Positions 8,311 through 17,742 of a stretch of DNA of 64,000 bases are shown piece by piece. The position numbers and the translations under genes are program-made. Below the pieces are notes generated by a model. That model made no database searches. It saw only the letters and a program-made list of their open reading frames with translations, and was not told the origin of the DNA. Within the stretch, counting starts at the first letter, position 1. Each line of letters starts with the position of its first letter. The DNA comes from CBDCYS01 sp965226245. GTDB taxonomy: Bacteria > Acidobacteriota > Terriglobia > Bryobacterales > UBA6623. The stretch spans positions 1 through 64,000 of the forward strand of contig CBDDCL010000015.1 in the NCBI GenBank assembly GCA_965226245.1. Reading direction: 5' to 3'.

Positions 8311-8656
8311 CTGCGTTTCCCTTCTTTCGTTTGTGCGCCAGATCGATGTCCTTCTGGGGCGTCTGCTGCGTTTTCTTGATGAAACCGTGCAGTAAGATCA
8401 TGCGGCCGTCATCCACACAGAAAATCACCCGCGCGATCTTGCGGCGAGTGAGGTTGCTGCGCACCTCCCAGAGGCCGCGCCCCAGTGAGCGCACCACCGG
8501 CATACCGATCGGCCAAGAAAACTCGATGTCCCTGATGTCCTCGCCGATGATTTTGCGATCGTCAATGTCCAGCCCCCGCAACCATTCGCGAACCGGCTCG
8601 CGCCCGCTACCCGAGCGGTAGAAGTACGCTGGCAGCCGTTTGAGTCCTTGCGCCAC
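8300..8656 (-). CDS. HigB-like toxin (phage Gp49/RelE superfamily)
   Basis: This 118-residue basic protein has the HigB/Gp49 pattern: a PVREWLRGLD motif, GMPVVRSLGRGLWEVRSNLT in the middle, and RVIFCVDDGRMILLHGFIKK followed by a Lys-rich tail. Members of this family are ribosome-dependent mRNA interferases. It is first in a two-gene minus-strand operon with the XRE antitoxin. No truncation is evident. Confidence 0.82.
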   Translation of the reverse strand: MAQGLKRLPAYFYRSGSGREPVREWLRGLDIDDRKIIGEDIRDIEFSWPIGMPVVRSLGRGLWEVRSNLTRRKIARVIFCVDDGRMILLHGFIKKTQQTPQKDIDLAHKRKKGNADEG

Positions 8657-8724
8657 GCATCATTGTACTAACTTTGGTACATATCCTGGAGGTAAGTCGT
8701 TTCTCGCAGCGGGGATTTACCGGG

Positions 8725-9891
8725 CTACAGCTCGACGCCCGTATCTTTCCACTCACCCGTGTTAGCCGAGTCGATGACCGCGTCGCAGACCTTTTGAGTT
8801 TGCAGGGCGTTGCGGAAGTCCGGCTGAGTCGGCTTGCCTGTTTCGATTCCAATGACAAAATCGGCCAGCGCGTTCAAGAACGTGTGCTCGTAGCCGATCG
8901 TTGTTCCCGGAACCCAATACTTATCCATGTAGGGGTGCTCGTGGTTGCTGACGTGGATCTTGCGCCAGCCCGTGAGGTGGTCTTCGGTCTTGCGGCCGGA
9001 CTGCTGTTGCGTGTACTCGAAGAACTGCAGGTATTCGGGCTCCTCCAAATCGAAATAGACGCTGCCATCGGCGCCGTTCAGCTCGAGCGTGTTGTAGTTC
9101 TTGCGCCCCCGTGCGTAGCGGGTGGATTCGAACGTCCCCATGGAGCCATTGGCGAACTCGGCCAAGAACATGCAAGCGTCATCGATCCCAACCGGCTCGA
9201 CGTTGCCGCTTTCGACGTGCTGGCGTTCTTTGACAAACGTCTCGGTCTTGGCGACGACGCGGGTGAGGGCGCCGTTGAGCCACATGGCGGAGTCAATCGA
9301 GTGTGCCAGCAGATCACCGGTCACGCCGGATCCGGCGACGTTGACATCCAGCCGCCAGAGCCCCGCGCCGCCTTGGGGGATGTCTTCGGCGATCGTCCAG
9401 TCTTGCAGGTAGGTGGCTCGATAGTGAAAAGGACGCCCGATGCGTCCCTCGTCGTTGATCTGCTTGGCGAGCGCAATGGCGGGGACCCGGCGATAGTTAA
9501 ACCAGACCATGTTCGCCACGCCGGCCTCCTCGACCGCCTGAGTCATTTCTTCCGCCTCGGCCACGTTCATGGCAAGCGGCTTTTCGCAGACCACCATCTT
9601 GCCGGCCTTGGCCGCGGCAATGGCGATTTCGTGATGAACGTGATTCGGCGCGCTGATGTCGATCAAGTCGACGTCATCGGCTTCGACAACCTTTCGCCAG
9701 TCCGTCTCGGTGCGCTCATAGCCCCAGTTCTCGGCAAAACTCTTGAGCTTGTCTTCCTTGCGGGCAGAGGCCACTTTGAGAACCGGGCGGTGCTCCACAT
9801 TAAAAAAATCATTCAGGCGCTTGTAGGCGTTCGAGTGGGCGCGGCCCATAAAGCCGTACCCGAGCATGCCGACGCGAAGTTCTTTTGCCAT
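8725..9891 (-). CDS. Gfo/Idh/MocA-family oxidoreductase (cytoplasmic)
   Basis: This 388-residue protein starts MAKELRVGMLGYGFMGRAHS, an N-terminal Rossmann fold without a leader, and has the catalytic MVVCEKPLAMN motif near residue 100. The C-terminal substrate-binding domain includes GDLLAHSIDSAMW. Family members oxidise or reduce sugars and inositols with NAD(P). ATG 9891 is taken because GAGGAAACC precedes it. The gene is followed upstream on the same strand by a SnoaL-like protein. The substrate is unknown, but unlike the relatives at 5.9 and 40.6 kb this one should act in the cytoplasm. Confidence 0.86.
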   Translation of the reverse strand: MAKELRVGMLGYGFMGRAHSNAYKRLNDFFNVEHRPVLKVASARKEDKLKSFAENWGYERTETDWRKVVEADDVDLIDISAPNHVHHEIAIAAAKAGKMVVCEKPLAMNVAEAEEMTQAVEEAGVANMVWFNYRRVPAIALAKQINDEGRIGRPFHYRATYLQDWTIAEDIPQGGAGLWRLDVNVAGSGVTGDLLAHSIDSAMWLNGALTRVVAKTETFVKERQHVESGNVEPVGIDDACMFLAEFANGSMGTFESTRYARGRKNYNTLELNGADGSVYFDLEEPEYLQFFEYTQQQSGRKTEDHLTGWRKIHVSNHEHPYMDKYWVPGTTIGYEHTFLNALADFVIGIETGKPTQPDFRNALQTQKVCDAVIDSANTGEWKDTGVEL

Positions 9892-9942
9892 GGTTTCCTC
9901 GCTTTGCTTAGACCGCTCCCTGACGGTCACGGCTCGGGATAT

Positions 9943-10311
9943 CTACGGTGCGTTGTAGTAAAACTCTTCCTTGGTGATCTTGTCGTTCTCGACGGTATAG
10001 ATTCCTACCTCGATCATAGTAGTGCGTTGTCCCGTCATCTTGGGAGTGGCATCGATTGTGAAGCGCACGGCGAACTGGCCGTCGCCGACGAACGGTCCGT
10101 CGACAGTAAGCCCGTGAACTTCGTGGTTGTCCGTCCACCATTGGTTCTTCCCGCGGATCGCGTCAATGCCGGACATTTCCGCCGGCATGGCCTCGTTGCC
10201 AACCGGTTCCACGCTTACAATATTGTCGCCGTAGTGCTGCTTGATTGCCTCCATGAATTTGCCCTGACGGCAAAGGTCTACGAGGCTGTTTGCAACGTCT
10301 GTGACTGACAT
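9943..10311 (-). CDS. SnoaL/NTF2-like small protein
   Basis: This 122-residue protein begins MSVTDVANSLVDLCRQGKFM and shows the cone-shaped NTF2/SnoaL-like pattern: an N-terminal helix, a YGDNIVSVEP strand, GIDAIRGKNQWW, then long beta strands ending TKEEFYYNAP. The fold serves as a binding pocket in cyclases, isomerases and many proteins of unknown role. GGAGG lies 12 bases before ATG 10311, a long spacing. It stands directly upstream of the Gfo/Idh/MocA gene on the same strand (51 bp gap), so the two are probably one transcript. Function is unassigned. Confidence 0.72.
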   Translation of the reverse strand: MSVTDVANSLVDLCRQGKFMEAIKQHYGDNIVSVEPVGNEAMPAEMSGIDAIRGKNQWWTDNHEVHGLTVDGPFVGDGQFAVRFTIDATPKMTGQRTTMIEVGIYTVENDKITKEEFYYNAP

Positions 10312-10683
10312 TCCGTAATATCCTCCCAATAATCAGGTGCGTTGTGGCTGCGCGTTGGACTTCCTAAAGAAGAGCCGCACAACGCCCGCAACTCGTGGCT
10401 TTCCCCCACGATCCAGCATCCTACCGTCTAGGGCCGCCGGAGGTCAAGCGGTCGGGGACCCACACTTAGAAGCTCTGACCGTGAGTACACGAATAGTCAA
10501 TCTTTTGCCTGTTGTGTCAGAAAACTTCAGACGGCCGGACAGAGGCGTGGACGGCAGTCCACGCTCCGGCGGGGTCCGCGTCCCCATCCCGTCCGCACCC
10601 TCTTTGGTTGCGCCTGATCCGCGACAGGTTTCTCCGCAGGGAAAGCGAGAATGCTAGACTACTGCCTTGATTGGGGCCAGCGC
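10312..10683. other. Non-coding stretch with dispersed palindromic repeat
   Basis: No supported gene lies in these 370 bp between two divergent genes. It contains the palindrome GCGTGGACGGCAGTCCACGC (10545-10564), whose arms recur at 28422-28441. It also holds CTGACCGTGAG and CCCTCTTTGGTTGCG-type sequences that recur around 18376-18455. Promoters for both flanking genes must lie here, but none could be picked with confidence. Confidence 0.55.
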
Positions 10684-11610
10684 ATGATTCACATCACGGA
10701 ACAGCAAGTCCGCGAAGCCCTGCCAATGAGCAAGGCGATTGAGCTGGTCGAAGAGGCCTTTCGCCGGCTCGATGGCAACAAAGCGGTCAATCATCCGCGA
10801 CGGCGAGTAGTCATGGAGAATCGTACAGTGCTCCACTACATGGCGGCAGGCGACAACGAAAGCGGCTACCTGGGAACCAAGGTGTACGCGACAAGCCGGC
10901 GCGGAGCGCACTTCATGGTCTTGCTGTTCGAGGCAGCGACTTCTAGTCTGCTGGCGACGATTGAAGCCGACGCTTTGGGGCAGATCCGCACGGGCGCGGC
11001 GAGCGGTGTCGCCACCCGTCATATGTCCCGCGCCGACGCCGCCACTCTAGCAATGATCGGAACCGGCTATCAAGCCGAAACGCAGCTCGAGGCGGTCGCG
11101 AACGTGCGAGAGCTAAGCAGAGTCAGGGTTTACAGCCGGTCGCCCGAGCGGCGCGCGGCGTTCGCCGAAAAAATGGCCGCGCGGCTTCAGCTAGCCATCG
11201 AACCAGCCGAAACCGCCGCGGCGGCTGTTGCGGCAGCGGACATCATTTCGACTGTCACCAACGCCCGCGAGCCGGTTCTGGAAGGGAGCTGGCTTGCCGC
11301 CGGCTGCCACATCAACGCCGCCGGAAGCAACCACGCCAAGCGAAGGGAGATTGACTCCCAGGCCGTAGAGCGCGCCGCCGTTATCGCCGCCGACTCGGTC
11401 GAGCAGGCCCGGATAGAAGCCGGAGATCTGATCCGCGCAGCCGAAGAAGGCCGGCTTGACTGGAGCCGCGTCCGCGAACTCTCATCGATCGTCGCCGGGC
11501 GCGCCGCCGGGCGCACCGATGACAGCGATATCACCTTGTTCGAATCGCAAGGACTTGCCGTTGAAGACATTGCCGTCGCCGGTTACATCTACGAGCAGGT
11601 AAGCGCGTGA
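10684..11610 (+). CDS. Ornithine cyclodeaminase/mu-crystallin family oxidoreductase
   Basis: This 308-residue protein starts MIHITEQQVREALPMSKAIE. It has the substrate-domain motif GQIRTGAASGVATRHMSR followed by the NAD-binding MIGTGYQAETQLEAV. The late motif GCHINAAGSNHAKRREID is also typical. The family includes ornithine cyclodeaminase, alanine dehydrogenase and ketimine reductases, and the exact substrate cannot be chosen from sequence. ATG 10684 begins the conserved region, although an upstream in-frame start exists at 10651. The gene stands alone. Confidence 0.82.
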   Translation: MIHITEQQVREALPMSKAIELVEEAFRRLDGNKAVNHPRRRVVMENRTVLHYMAAGDNESGYLGTKVYATSRRGAHFMVLLFEAATSSLLATIEADALGQIRTGAASGVATRHMSRADAATLAMIGTGYQAETQLEAVANVRELSRVRVYSRSPERRAAFAEKMAARLQLAIEPAETAAAAVAAADIISTVTNAREPVLEGSWLAAGCHINAAGSNHAKRREIDSQAVERAAVIAADSVEQARIEAGDLIRAAEEGRLDWSRVRELSSIVAGRAAGRTDDSDITLFESQGLAVEDIAVAGYIYEQVSA

Positions 11611-11764
11611 GGGCTTAAACGCCTGCCGCGAGGACCGGACGCGACAAAGTCTTGCCGAAGAATCGTATTGTGGATGTCGTGTGGGTGATTTGCATTTGCT
11701 GCCCTCGTAGCTGCTTGCAAACTGCAAGGGCAGACCCCGATTGTGTTGCTTGACGCTTGACGGC

Positions 11765-12190
11765 TCAAGACTCCCAGGGATTGACGATTGTAACGCCGAG
11801 GCTTTCGTAATCGTAGACATTACGCGTGACCAGGGAAAGATCGTGTTCGAGGGCTGTGGCCGCGATCAGGCCGTCGGCCGTATTGAGCGGCCGGCCCTGC
11901 AAGTGCCGCTCGCCGTCGAGAAGGCCCCACCGCTCGGAGATCGCCTCGGTTACGGGTAAAATCCGTTCTTCAAACCAAGCTTTGAGGTCCTTGGTAAACC
12001 ACTCTTCGCGTCGCTGCCGACGGCGGGTGGCTCCAAGGATAGTCGACCCTTTGCGAATTTCGCCCAGGGTGATGACGCTGATGTAGAGCGCCGGCCGGCC
12101 TGCGGAGTGAACCCAAGTTTCGACGCGAGGATCGGGCGCGCGGCGCGTCAATTCGGAAGGGATGTTCGTATCAAGCAGGAACCCCGTCAT
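11765..12190 (-). CDS. PIN-domain toxin (FitB/VapC-like)
   Basis: This 141-residue PIN protein has LLDTNIPSELTRR at the N-terminus, ISVITLGEIRKG near residue 40, NTADGLIAATA near residue 103 and LVTRNVYDYE near residue 122. The length and the TRNVxDY ending resemble the FitB branch. It overlaps its antitoxin gene by four bases, with the antitoxin first. It should be a Mg2+-dependent RNase. All four acidic positions are present, so it looks functional. Confidence 0.87.
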   Translation of the reverse strand: MTGFLLDTNIPSELTRRAPDPRVETWVHSAGRPALYISVITLGEIRKGSTILGATRRRQRREEWFTKDLKAWFEERILPVTEAISERWGLLDGERHLQGRPLNTADGLIAATALEHDLSLVTRNVYDYESLGVTIVNPWES

Positions 12191-12426
12191 AGGTCAATCG
12201 AGCGGCCTGTTGAAGGGCTGCGGCCGAAATGCAGTTCAAGACCGCGCAGAGGCTCGAAGAGCTCAAGCAGGGTTTTCGATGCAGCGGGGGACTTCTTCTC
12301 TCTCGCGGGCCGTACACGTTCGTCCGCGAGCCTCTTGAGCCACTGTTCGACAGTGAGCCCCTCAGCAAGAGCATGTGCTTGATAGGCGGCCTCTTCCTCA
12401 GACGACAGTTCGATAGTCATACCCAT
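12187..12426 (-). CDS. Antitoxin partner of the PIN toxin
   Basis: This 79-residue protein begins MGMTIELSSEEEAAYQAHAL and continues EGLTVEQWLKRLADERV, a small N-terminal DNA-binding-like segment. A Pro- and Ser-rich linker and a C-terminal toxin-binding tail follow. It has no strong family signature. The assignment rests on length, position before a PIN toxin and the four-base overlap. AGGAG lies 9 bases before ATG 12426, with a second Met at 12420 as an alternative. Confidence 0.72.
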   Translation of the reverse strand: MGMTIELSSEEEAAYQAHALAEGLTVEQWLKRLADERVRPAREKKSPAASKTLLELFEPLRGLELHFGRSPSTGRSIDL

Positions 12427-12512
12427 CGCTGGTTTCTCCTTTCGCTAATAACTCCATTCTATGAATTTAGAACACATAGATTCCAGCCTGCCGATTCTGA
12501 GGATTCTGAGGG

Positions 12513-12872
12513 GTGCACGACGTAGGAGTGAAGAATCGCAGGTTCTTTTTGTTGAGGGCCGTTTCTTCGGTCAAAGATCAACCACTGCAAGTTCTTGCGC
12601 TCAGTCACGCCGTGCGACACAACCGCGAGCACTTCGGTCTAGCAAGGTGGACACCCCACGACCTGCGTCGCGCAGCGGCTTCGCACATCGCCGGGCTGGG
12701 TATTGATCGCTTCACCTTGGCGCGCATTCTCAACCACGCCGACCGAGAAGTGACGGGTATCTATGACCGCTATACGTACGATGACGAGAAGCGGCGGGCG
12801 CTCCGGAAGTGGGATGGGCGCCTGCAGGCGATCATCTCGAACAAAGCCGAGCGAGAGAACTCTCACATTTGA
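12513..12872 (+). pseudogene. Tyrosine recombinase/phage integrase remnant, C-terminal part
   Basis: The frame ends with WTPHDLRRAAASHIAGLGID, then LARILNHADREVTGIYDRYTYDDEKRRAL. These carry the HxxR box, the second His and the nucleophilic Tyr of the integrase catalytic domain. The N-terminal arm- and core-binding domains and the first Arg are missing, and the first 40 residues show no similarity pattern. This is the tail of a lost prophage or island integrase. No attachment site is recognisable next to it. Confidence 0.75.
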
Positions 12873-13036
12873 GCCCGGTTGGTGGCCGGTACGAAGGCTT
12901 GGTATCGAGCCAAATCGTCTACTAGCGAACGTTGAGGAGCGCCTGCTTAGAAGACAGATTTCCATGCGATTCAGAACTCGCCTGTTTTCAGTTACTTACT
13001 GTAGGTTTCAACGACTTGCGGTGTCCGTGTTGATAC

Positions 13037-14299
13037 TTGTTGAAACTTGTGGTTTCAGGGTGCTTGTTACAGCTCAAAATCATCTACAGTGCACTTCGGC
13101 CCAGCGGGCCCTCTGTGGTCCGCCCGCGACCTCAGGTGGACTCGGTCGAGTTGAAGTTGGAGGCTGGAGAGGTGCACGTTCGGCTGGCACACCGGCACGG
13201 GATCGAGTGGCCGTGTCCGGAATGCGGAGTGGCGTGCAAGCTTTACGACCATCAGCCACGGCGGCAGTGGCGACACCTGAATACGTGCCAATATCGTACG
13301 ATCCTGCACGCCGAGCCGCCGCGCAGCGCCTGCCCCGAGCACGGAGTGCGCGTGGTGAAACTGGCATGGGCGGAGCCGTCCAGCCGATTCACGGCGCTGT
13401 TTGAAGCGCTGGCGATTGAATGGTTCAAGGCAGCCAGCCAGAAAGCAGTGGCCGGGCTGTTGCAACTGAGTTGGGACGAAATTCATGGGATCATGGAGCG
13501 AGCGGTGAAACGTGGGTTGGAGCGGCGCCAAGCCGAGCCGGTCACTCAGATCGCTGTCGATGAGAAGGCCTTTCGCAAGGGCCATCACTATCTGACTCTG
13601 GTGCACGACCTGGCCCGGGGCCGGGTGTTGTATGTAGCCGAAGACCGCAAACAGAGCAGCCTGGACGGGTTTTGGGAAACTCTAACAGCAGAGCAAAGCA
13701 ACAGCATCACAGCGGTCGCCATGGACATGTGGAATCCCTGCATCGCCTCGGTGCGGGAGCACCTGCCGGAAACGGATGGCAAGATCGTCTTCGATAAGTT
13801 TCACATCGCCAAGCATCTGGGAGAGCGCCGGAAGGAGAACAAGATCCTGCGCGCGGAGGGAGACGACACGCTGGCCGGCACGCGCTACGACTGGTTACGG
13901 CATCCGGCGCGGATGGAGCCCAAAGACCGGCGAGCTTTTGCGGCCCTGCGGGACAGCGGATTAAAGACAGCCCGGGCGTGGGCTTTGAAGGAAACCATGA
14001 TGGCGTTTTTCGACTACCGCTACGAGCGGCCAGCGCGAAAGCACTTTCGATGGTGGCACAACTGGGCGTCGCGGAGCCGCCTGCAACCCATGATGGAAGT
14101 GGGGCGGATGCTGCAGCGACGGTTTGAAAACATCGTGACCTGCCTGCGCCACCGCATCACCAACGCGACCAGCGAATCCCTGAATGCAAAGATTCAGTGG
14201 GTGAAGTACACCGCCCGGGGGGTTCCGAAACAAACAGAACTTCATCAACGCCATCTACTTCCACTGCGGCGGGCTGGAGCTGGCCCCTTGACCCACTAG
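13037..14299 (+). pseudogene. ISL3-family transposase with a C-terminal frameshift
   Basis: The frame carries the ISL3 zinc-binding N-terminus (WPCPECGVACKLYDH), then WRHLNTCQYRTILHAEPPR, and the DDE core with IAVDEKAFRKGHHYLTLV, AVAMDMWNPCI and the late region SESLNAKIQWVKYTARG. After that point a run of six G (14217-14222) shifts the frame. With one G fewer the protein would continue FRNKQNFINAIYFHCGG and stop at 14291, as in intact family members. The shift affects only the last 25 or so residues, so partial activity cannot be excluded. The N-terminal 30 residues look degenerate. Confidence 0.85.
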
Positions 14300-14314
14300 A
14301 AACCCGGAAGAGCC
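13037..14314 (+). mobile_element. ISL3-family insertion sequence, left end not recognised
   Basis: The right end at 14293-14314 reads CCACTAGAAACCCGGAAGAGCC, nearly identical to the terminal repeats of the MITE at 57587-58037. No matching left repeat was found between 12873 and 13037, so the left end is either eroded or deleted. The start coordinate given is that of the transposase frame. Confidence 0.7.
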
Positions 14315-14449
14315 AGACTTGTTTTGTCGCGCCTTGCTTGACCTACCCCGTCAGGGAGGATCTATCTGGCATGCTTTGACGCAGACTGTGGCATGAGCGC
14401 CAGGATCTCCGTGGAAGGTCAGAGGAGCGGTTTTGGCAGCTCTCTAGGT

Positions 14450-15949
14450 CTAGCAGCCCGTGGTAAAAGTATCCCAAAGGATCTGACAAAACCAAATACT
14501 TTAGTGTATAATTGTTTCATGGCAATGGGACGACGCAACCGGCGGCAGTGGCAGAAAGGGCTCTGGGTCGCCGCCGCGGATCTGCCACACACAGCGGCCC
14601 ACCCGTTTTATCGCAGGCTCAACGAGCTGCTCGACGAGCACGGCTTCGACGACTTCGCCGAACAGCGCTGCGAGAAGTTCTACGCGGCGCACATGGGCCG
14701 TCCCTCGCTGACGCCCGGCAGCTACTTCCGCTGCCTGTTGATCGGCTACCTCGAAGGCATCGACAGCGAGCGCGGCATCGCTTGGCGCCTGGCCGATTCG
14801 ATCTCGCTGCGGCGCTTTCTCGCCATCGAGCTCGACGAATCCACGCCCGATCATTCGACGATCTCGCGCAGCCGCCGCCTGATCGACGTCGAAACGCACC
14901 GCCAAGTGTTCACCTGGGTGCTGCAATTGCTCGCCCAGCAGGGGCTGTTGAAAGGCGCTACGATTGCGGTCGATGCCACCACGCTGGAGGCCAACGCGGC
15001 GTTGCGCTCGATCGTGCGGCGCGACAGCGGCGAGAGCTACGAAGACTTTCTCAAGGGGCTGGCGGCGCAGTCGGGGATCGAGACGCCGAGCCGCGAGCAA
15101 CTGGCCAAGCTGGACAAAAAGCGCAAAAACAAAGGCTCCAACAAAGGATTGGACGAATCAGCATGACCCCGACGCCAAGATCGCAAAAATGAAAGACGGG
15201 CGCACGCACTTGGCGCACAAGGCCGAGCACGCCGTGGACCTGCAGACGGGCGCGCTGCTGGCGCTGACCGTGCAAGGCGCCGATCTGGGCGACACGAGCA
15301 CCGTGTCCGAGACGATTAGCGCGGCCGCGGAGCAAGTCGCCGCGGTCGCCCAAGACCAGCAGGCGAACGAGCAACTGTCTCCCCAAGGGCTGCAAGAAGT
15401 GGTGGCCGACAAGGGCTATCACAGCAACGACGTGCTGACGGACCTGACGGCGCTGGAGCTGCGTTCTTACATCAATGAACCGGACCGCGGGCGGCGCAAC
15501 TGGTGCGGCAAGCGGCGGCAGCAACAAGCGGTGTATGGCAACCGGCGACGGATGCGCGGCGAGCGGGGCAAACAACTGTCACGGTTGCGCAGCGAGCGGG
15601 TGGAACGCAGTTTTGCTCACTTATATGAGACCGGCCGGATGCGGCGGACGCACTTGCGCGGCCACGAAAATATCTTGAAACGGCTGCTGATTCACGGCGG
15701 CGCGTTCAACTTGTCGCTGCTGCTGAGGAAGGAGCTGGGAGCGGGCACGCCGCGCGGGCTGGCGGAAGCGAAAAAGGCCTTCGATTGGCTCTGGGAGGCC
15801 GTCAGGCGGCCCTTTTCGGCGCGGCAAGCGCTTTTGCTTGGGTTGTGGACGCGGCTGGTCAACGGACCCTTCCGACTCGACTGGCAACCGCGAATCTTCG
15901 GTCCCGCTCGCACCGCTTGAAAACAGCCACTTCTGCCACGGGCTGCTAG
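14450..15949 (+). mobile_element. IS1182-family insertion sequence
   Basis: The left end reads CTAGCAGCCCGTGGTAAAAG and the inverted right end CTAGCAGCCCGTGGCAGAAG, giving imperfect terminal repeats of about 21 bp. The element is about 1.5 kb and carries one transposase gene broken by a single-base insertion. The CTAG at each edge may be a palindromic target duplication. It lies just downstream of the ISL3 element and just upstream of an IS4 fragment. Confidence 0.8.
14519..15920 (+). pseudogene. IS1182-family transposase, frameshifted
   Basis: The first frame (14519-15166) holds the DUF772-type N-terminus (RPSLTPGSYFRCLLIGYLEG) and the first catalytic Asp in TIAVDATTLEANAA. The second frame, ending at 15920, holds HDPDAKIAKMKDGRTHLAHK, the second Asp in VVADKGYHS and the catalytic Glu in RSERVERSFAHLYETG. 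An extra G near 15146 separates the halves; without it the family sequence SNKDWTNQHDPDAK is restored. ATG 14519 is the likely start, with MAMGRRNRRQW at the N-terminus. There is no slippery run at the break, so this is more likely a mutation than programmed frameshifting. Confidence 0.85.
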
Positions 15950-16029
15950 CACCTGTTCTTTCTTGCCGCGATTTGAACGGCGAAGGACGGCTGGAACTGT
16001 ACGACTTCGGAGACGGCCGACAATGGTTC

Positions 16030-16200
16030 ATGAACCTCGGCCGCACTGTGTTCGCGCAGTTGATCAGCTTCCTTCCGGATCGCGAATTCCGCCGCTGCGT
16101 AAGCCGTTACGACGGGGATCGCAGATTGCGCTGCTTCTCCTGCTGGGATCACTTCCTATGCATGGCGTTCGCCCAGCTGAGCTGCCGCGAAAGCCTCCAA
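16030..16200 (+). pseudogene. IS4-type transposase fragment, N-terminal DUF4372 region
   Basis: The frame opens MNLGRTVFAQLISFLPDREF and continues RLRCFSCWDHFLCMAFAQLS. This is the conserved DUF4372 start of a large group of IS4-like transposases. It breaks off after about 57 residues, right at the end of the inositol monophosphatase gene on the other strand, and the DDE domain is absent. It is a dead relic left beside the IS1182 element. Confidence 0.78.
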
Positions 16201-16206
16201 AGCGAT

Positions 16207-17048
16207 TCAATCGATGGGATCGGGCTGGTAGGCGCTCACCGGCTCCAGGGGCACGCGGTACTTGCCTTGGAATACTTCGCTGAAAAGTTGCAGCAGCGGC
16301 TGGTGGACTTTGCCGTTGGTCGCCGCCAGGGTCGGCCCGCCGATCTTGTAAGGGCCGCCGTGCATGTCGGTATAGATTCCGCCGGCTTCAGCGATCATGA
16401 TGATTCCGCCGGCCGCATCCCATGACTTGAGGCCGAACTCCCAAAAGCCGTCCAGGCGGCCGCAGGCGATCCAGCACAAGTCGAGCGCCGCCGAGCCCAC
16501 ACGCCGCGATCCGTGCGTCAGCATCGACACTTGATGAAAAAAGTGGACATTGACATTTGTGTGCCGCCGCGGACTCGGGAACCCGGTACCGTAAATGCCT
16601 TTCTCCATGACCGTGGTTTTCGTCACGTGGATTCGGCGGTTGTTCAGATAGGCCCCTGATCCTTTTTCGGCCGAGAAGCATTCTTTGCGAATCGGATCGA
16701 AAACCACGCCAGCGATGGGTTCACCCTTGTGCAGCAAGCCCAGACTCACCGCGAAGACCGGGTAGCCGTGCGCGAAGTTCGTCGTGCCATCGAGCGGGTC
16801 GACATACCACACGTACTCTGAGTTGTTGTCAATTCCGCCGCCTTCTTCACCCACGATGCTGTGGGACCCGAAGCGCGACACCTGAGCCTTTCAACCACCA
16901 GCTTTTCCGAGGCGCGGTCGGCGGCGGTCACCAGGTCGTACTCTTGCTTGTATTCGATGGCGGGACGTTTTTCGAACCACTGCTCGAGCAGACTACCTGC
17001 CTCGTGGGCGATTTCGGTTGCGACGGTTACGTAATCAAGATTGTTCAT
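16207..17048 (-). pseudogene. suhB: Inositol monophosphatase family protein, single-base frameshift
   Basis: The N-terminal frame (from ATG 17048) reads MNNLDYVTVATEIAHEAGSL and VTAADRASEKLVVERL. The second frame (16207 to 16881) continues RFGSHSIVGEEGGG, YVWYVDPLDGTTNFAHG and the C-terminal WDAAGGIIMIAEAGG motif. These are the Li+-sensitive, Mg2+-dependent phosphatase signatures of the IMPase/SuhB family, which removes phosphate from inositol phosphates or related sugar phosphates. An extra base near 16880 (AGGTGTCGCGC where AGGTCGCGC would be in frame) splits the gene. The rest is undamaged, so this is a very recent mutation or a sequencing error. Confidence 0.82.
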
Positions 17049-17325
17049 ATGAGTTTGAAAGCGGCGTTGGGTAGCGAAAGCGCCTTGTTGGCAAGAGCTT
17101 TCCGCACCACGGAGGCGCGGCCGGGAAGCAGTCGCAATCCGTCCGCTTCGCAGCAATCCTAAATATTGATTCTATAGGGCTTGCTTTCGAGCCGCCGGAC
17201 GCAGGAGGTTCCGAGGAAATTCGCCGCGGAGGAGCGGCGAACATCGAGCGCTGGAGAGCCGGTTAGAAACGCGGCGGCGTGAGGGTCTCTGGTTGTTGCC
17301 GGCCTAACTAAAACCGGCCTGAAGG

Positions 17326-17637
17326 CTAGTTGAGATCGATGTCCCGAAGTCCGGGCTTCTGGGGGCCTTCCGTGCGCGCTTTCTTGAGCAGCCCTTCGAA
17401 TCGATTGTCCAAGGTCTGTCCGTGCTGGCGCTCTAGGTCCACTTGCTCGCGGAAACGCTCATCGCGCGTGCCTTGCTCGGCCTTGAGGCGCCTCACGGCT
17501 TCTTGCAAATCTTCGGGGACGGACTCGGGCTTCGGCGCTTGATGAGTCAGGATCGTCTGCGTGGCGGCGTCCACTTCAAGGACGGCTCCGCAGCAGGGGC
17601 ACGTCAGGTTGTAGAGGTCCTGACCCATGCCTTCCAT
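17326..17637 (-). CDS. Small zinc-ribbon protein with coiled-coil tail
   Basis: This 103-residue protein starts MEGMGQDLYNLTCPCCGAVL, so a CPCC motif sits near residue 13. Residues 45-90 are charged and predicted-helix rich (EDLQEAVRRLKAEQGTRDER, then FREQVDLERQHGQTLDN). Similar small proteins occur widely in Acidobacteria, but I know no defined role. Only one CxxC is present, so metal binding would need dimerisation. The start could be the second Met (17628). The gene stands alone, separated from suhB by about 280 bp. Confidence 0.62.
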   Translation of the reverse strand: MEGMGQDLYNLTCPCCGAVLEVDAATQTILTHQAPKPESVPEDLQEAVRRLKAEQGTRDERFREQVDLERQHGQTLDNRFEGLLKKARTEGPQKPGLRDIDLN

Positions 17638-17707
17638 CCTATCGCACCGCTGTGGCTGAGATCGGTAGTGAGATGATGGGCCCTCTTGTGTCGCCGCTTC
17701 GCGGTGA

Positions 17708-17731
17708 AGGACCGGCAGGATTGCCGGTCCT
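17708..17731. terminator. Hairpin downstream of the CYTH gene, candidate terminator
   Basis: AGGACCGGCA and TGCCGGTCCT form a perfect 10-bp stem with a 4-base loop, 12 bp past the stop of the CYTH gene. There is no T run on either side, so it may instead be a dispersed palindrome that also stabilises the mRNA end. Confidence 0.45.
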
Positions 17732-17742
17732 ACTGGCTGCTC

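Noticed and set aside
8674..10308. 544-codon plus-strand frame opposite the Gfo/Idh/MocA and SnoaL-like genes
   Set aside because: It is the complement of two clearly conserved minus-strand genes and shows no domain; long antisense frames are expected in GC-rich coding DNA.
12461..12706. Small frame overlapping the integrase remnant
   Set aside because: It is a frame shadow of the integrase fragment, whose HxxR and Tyr motifs define the coding frame.
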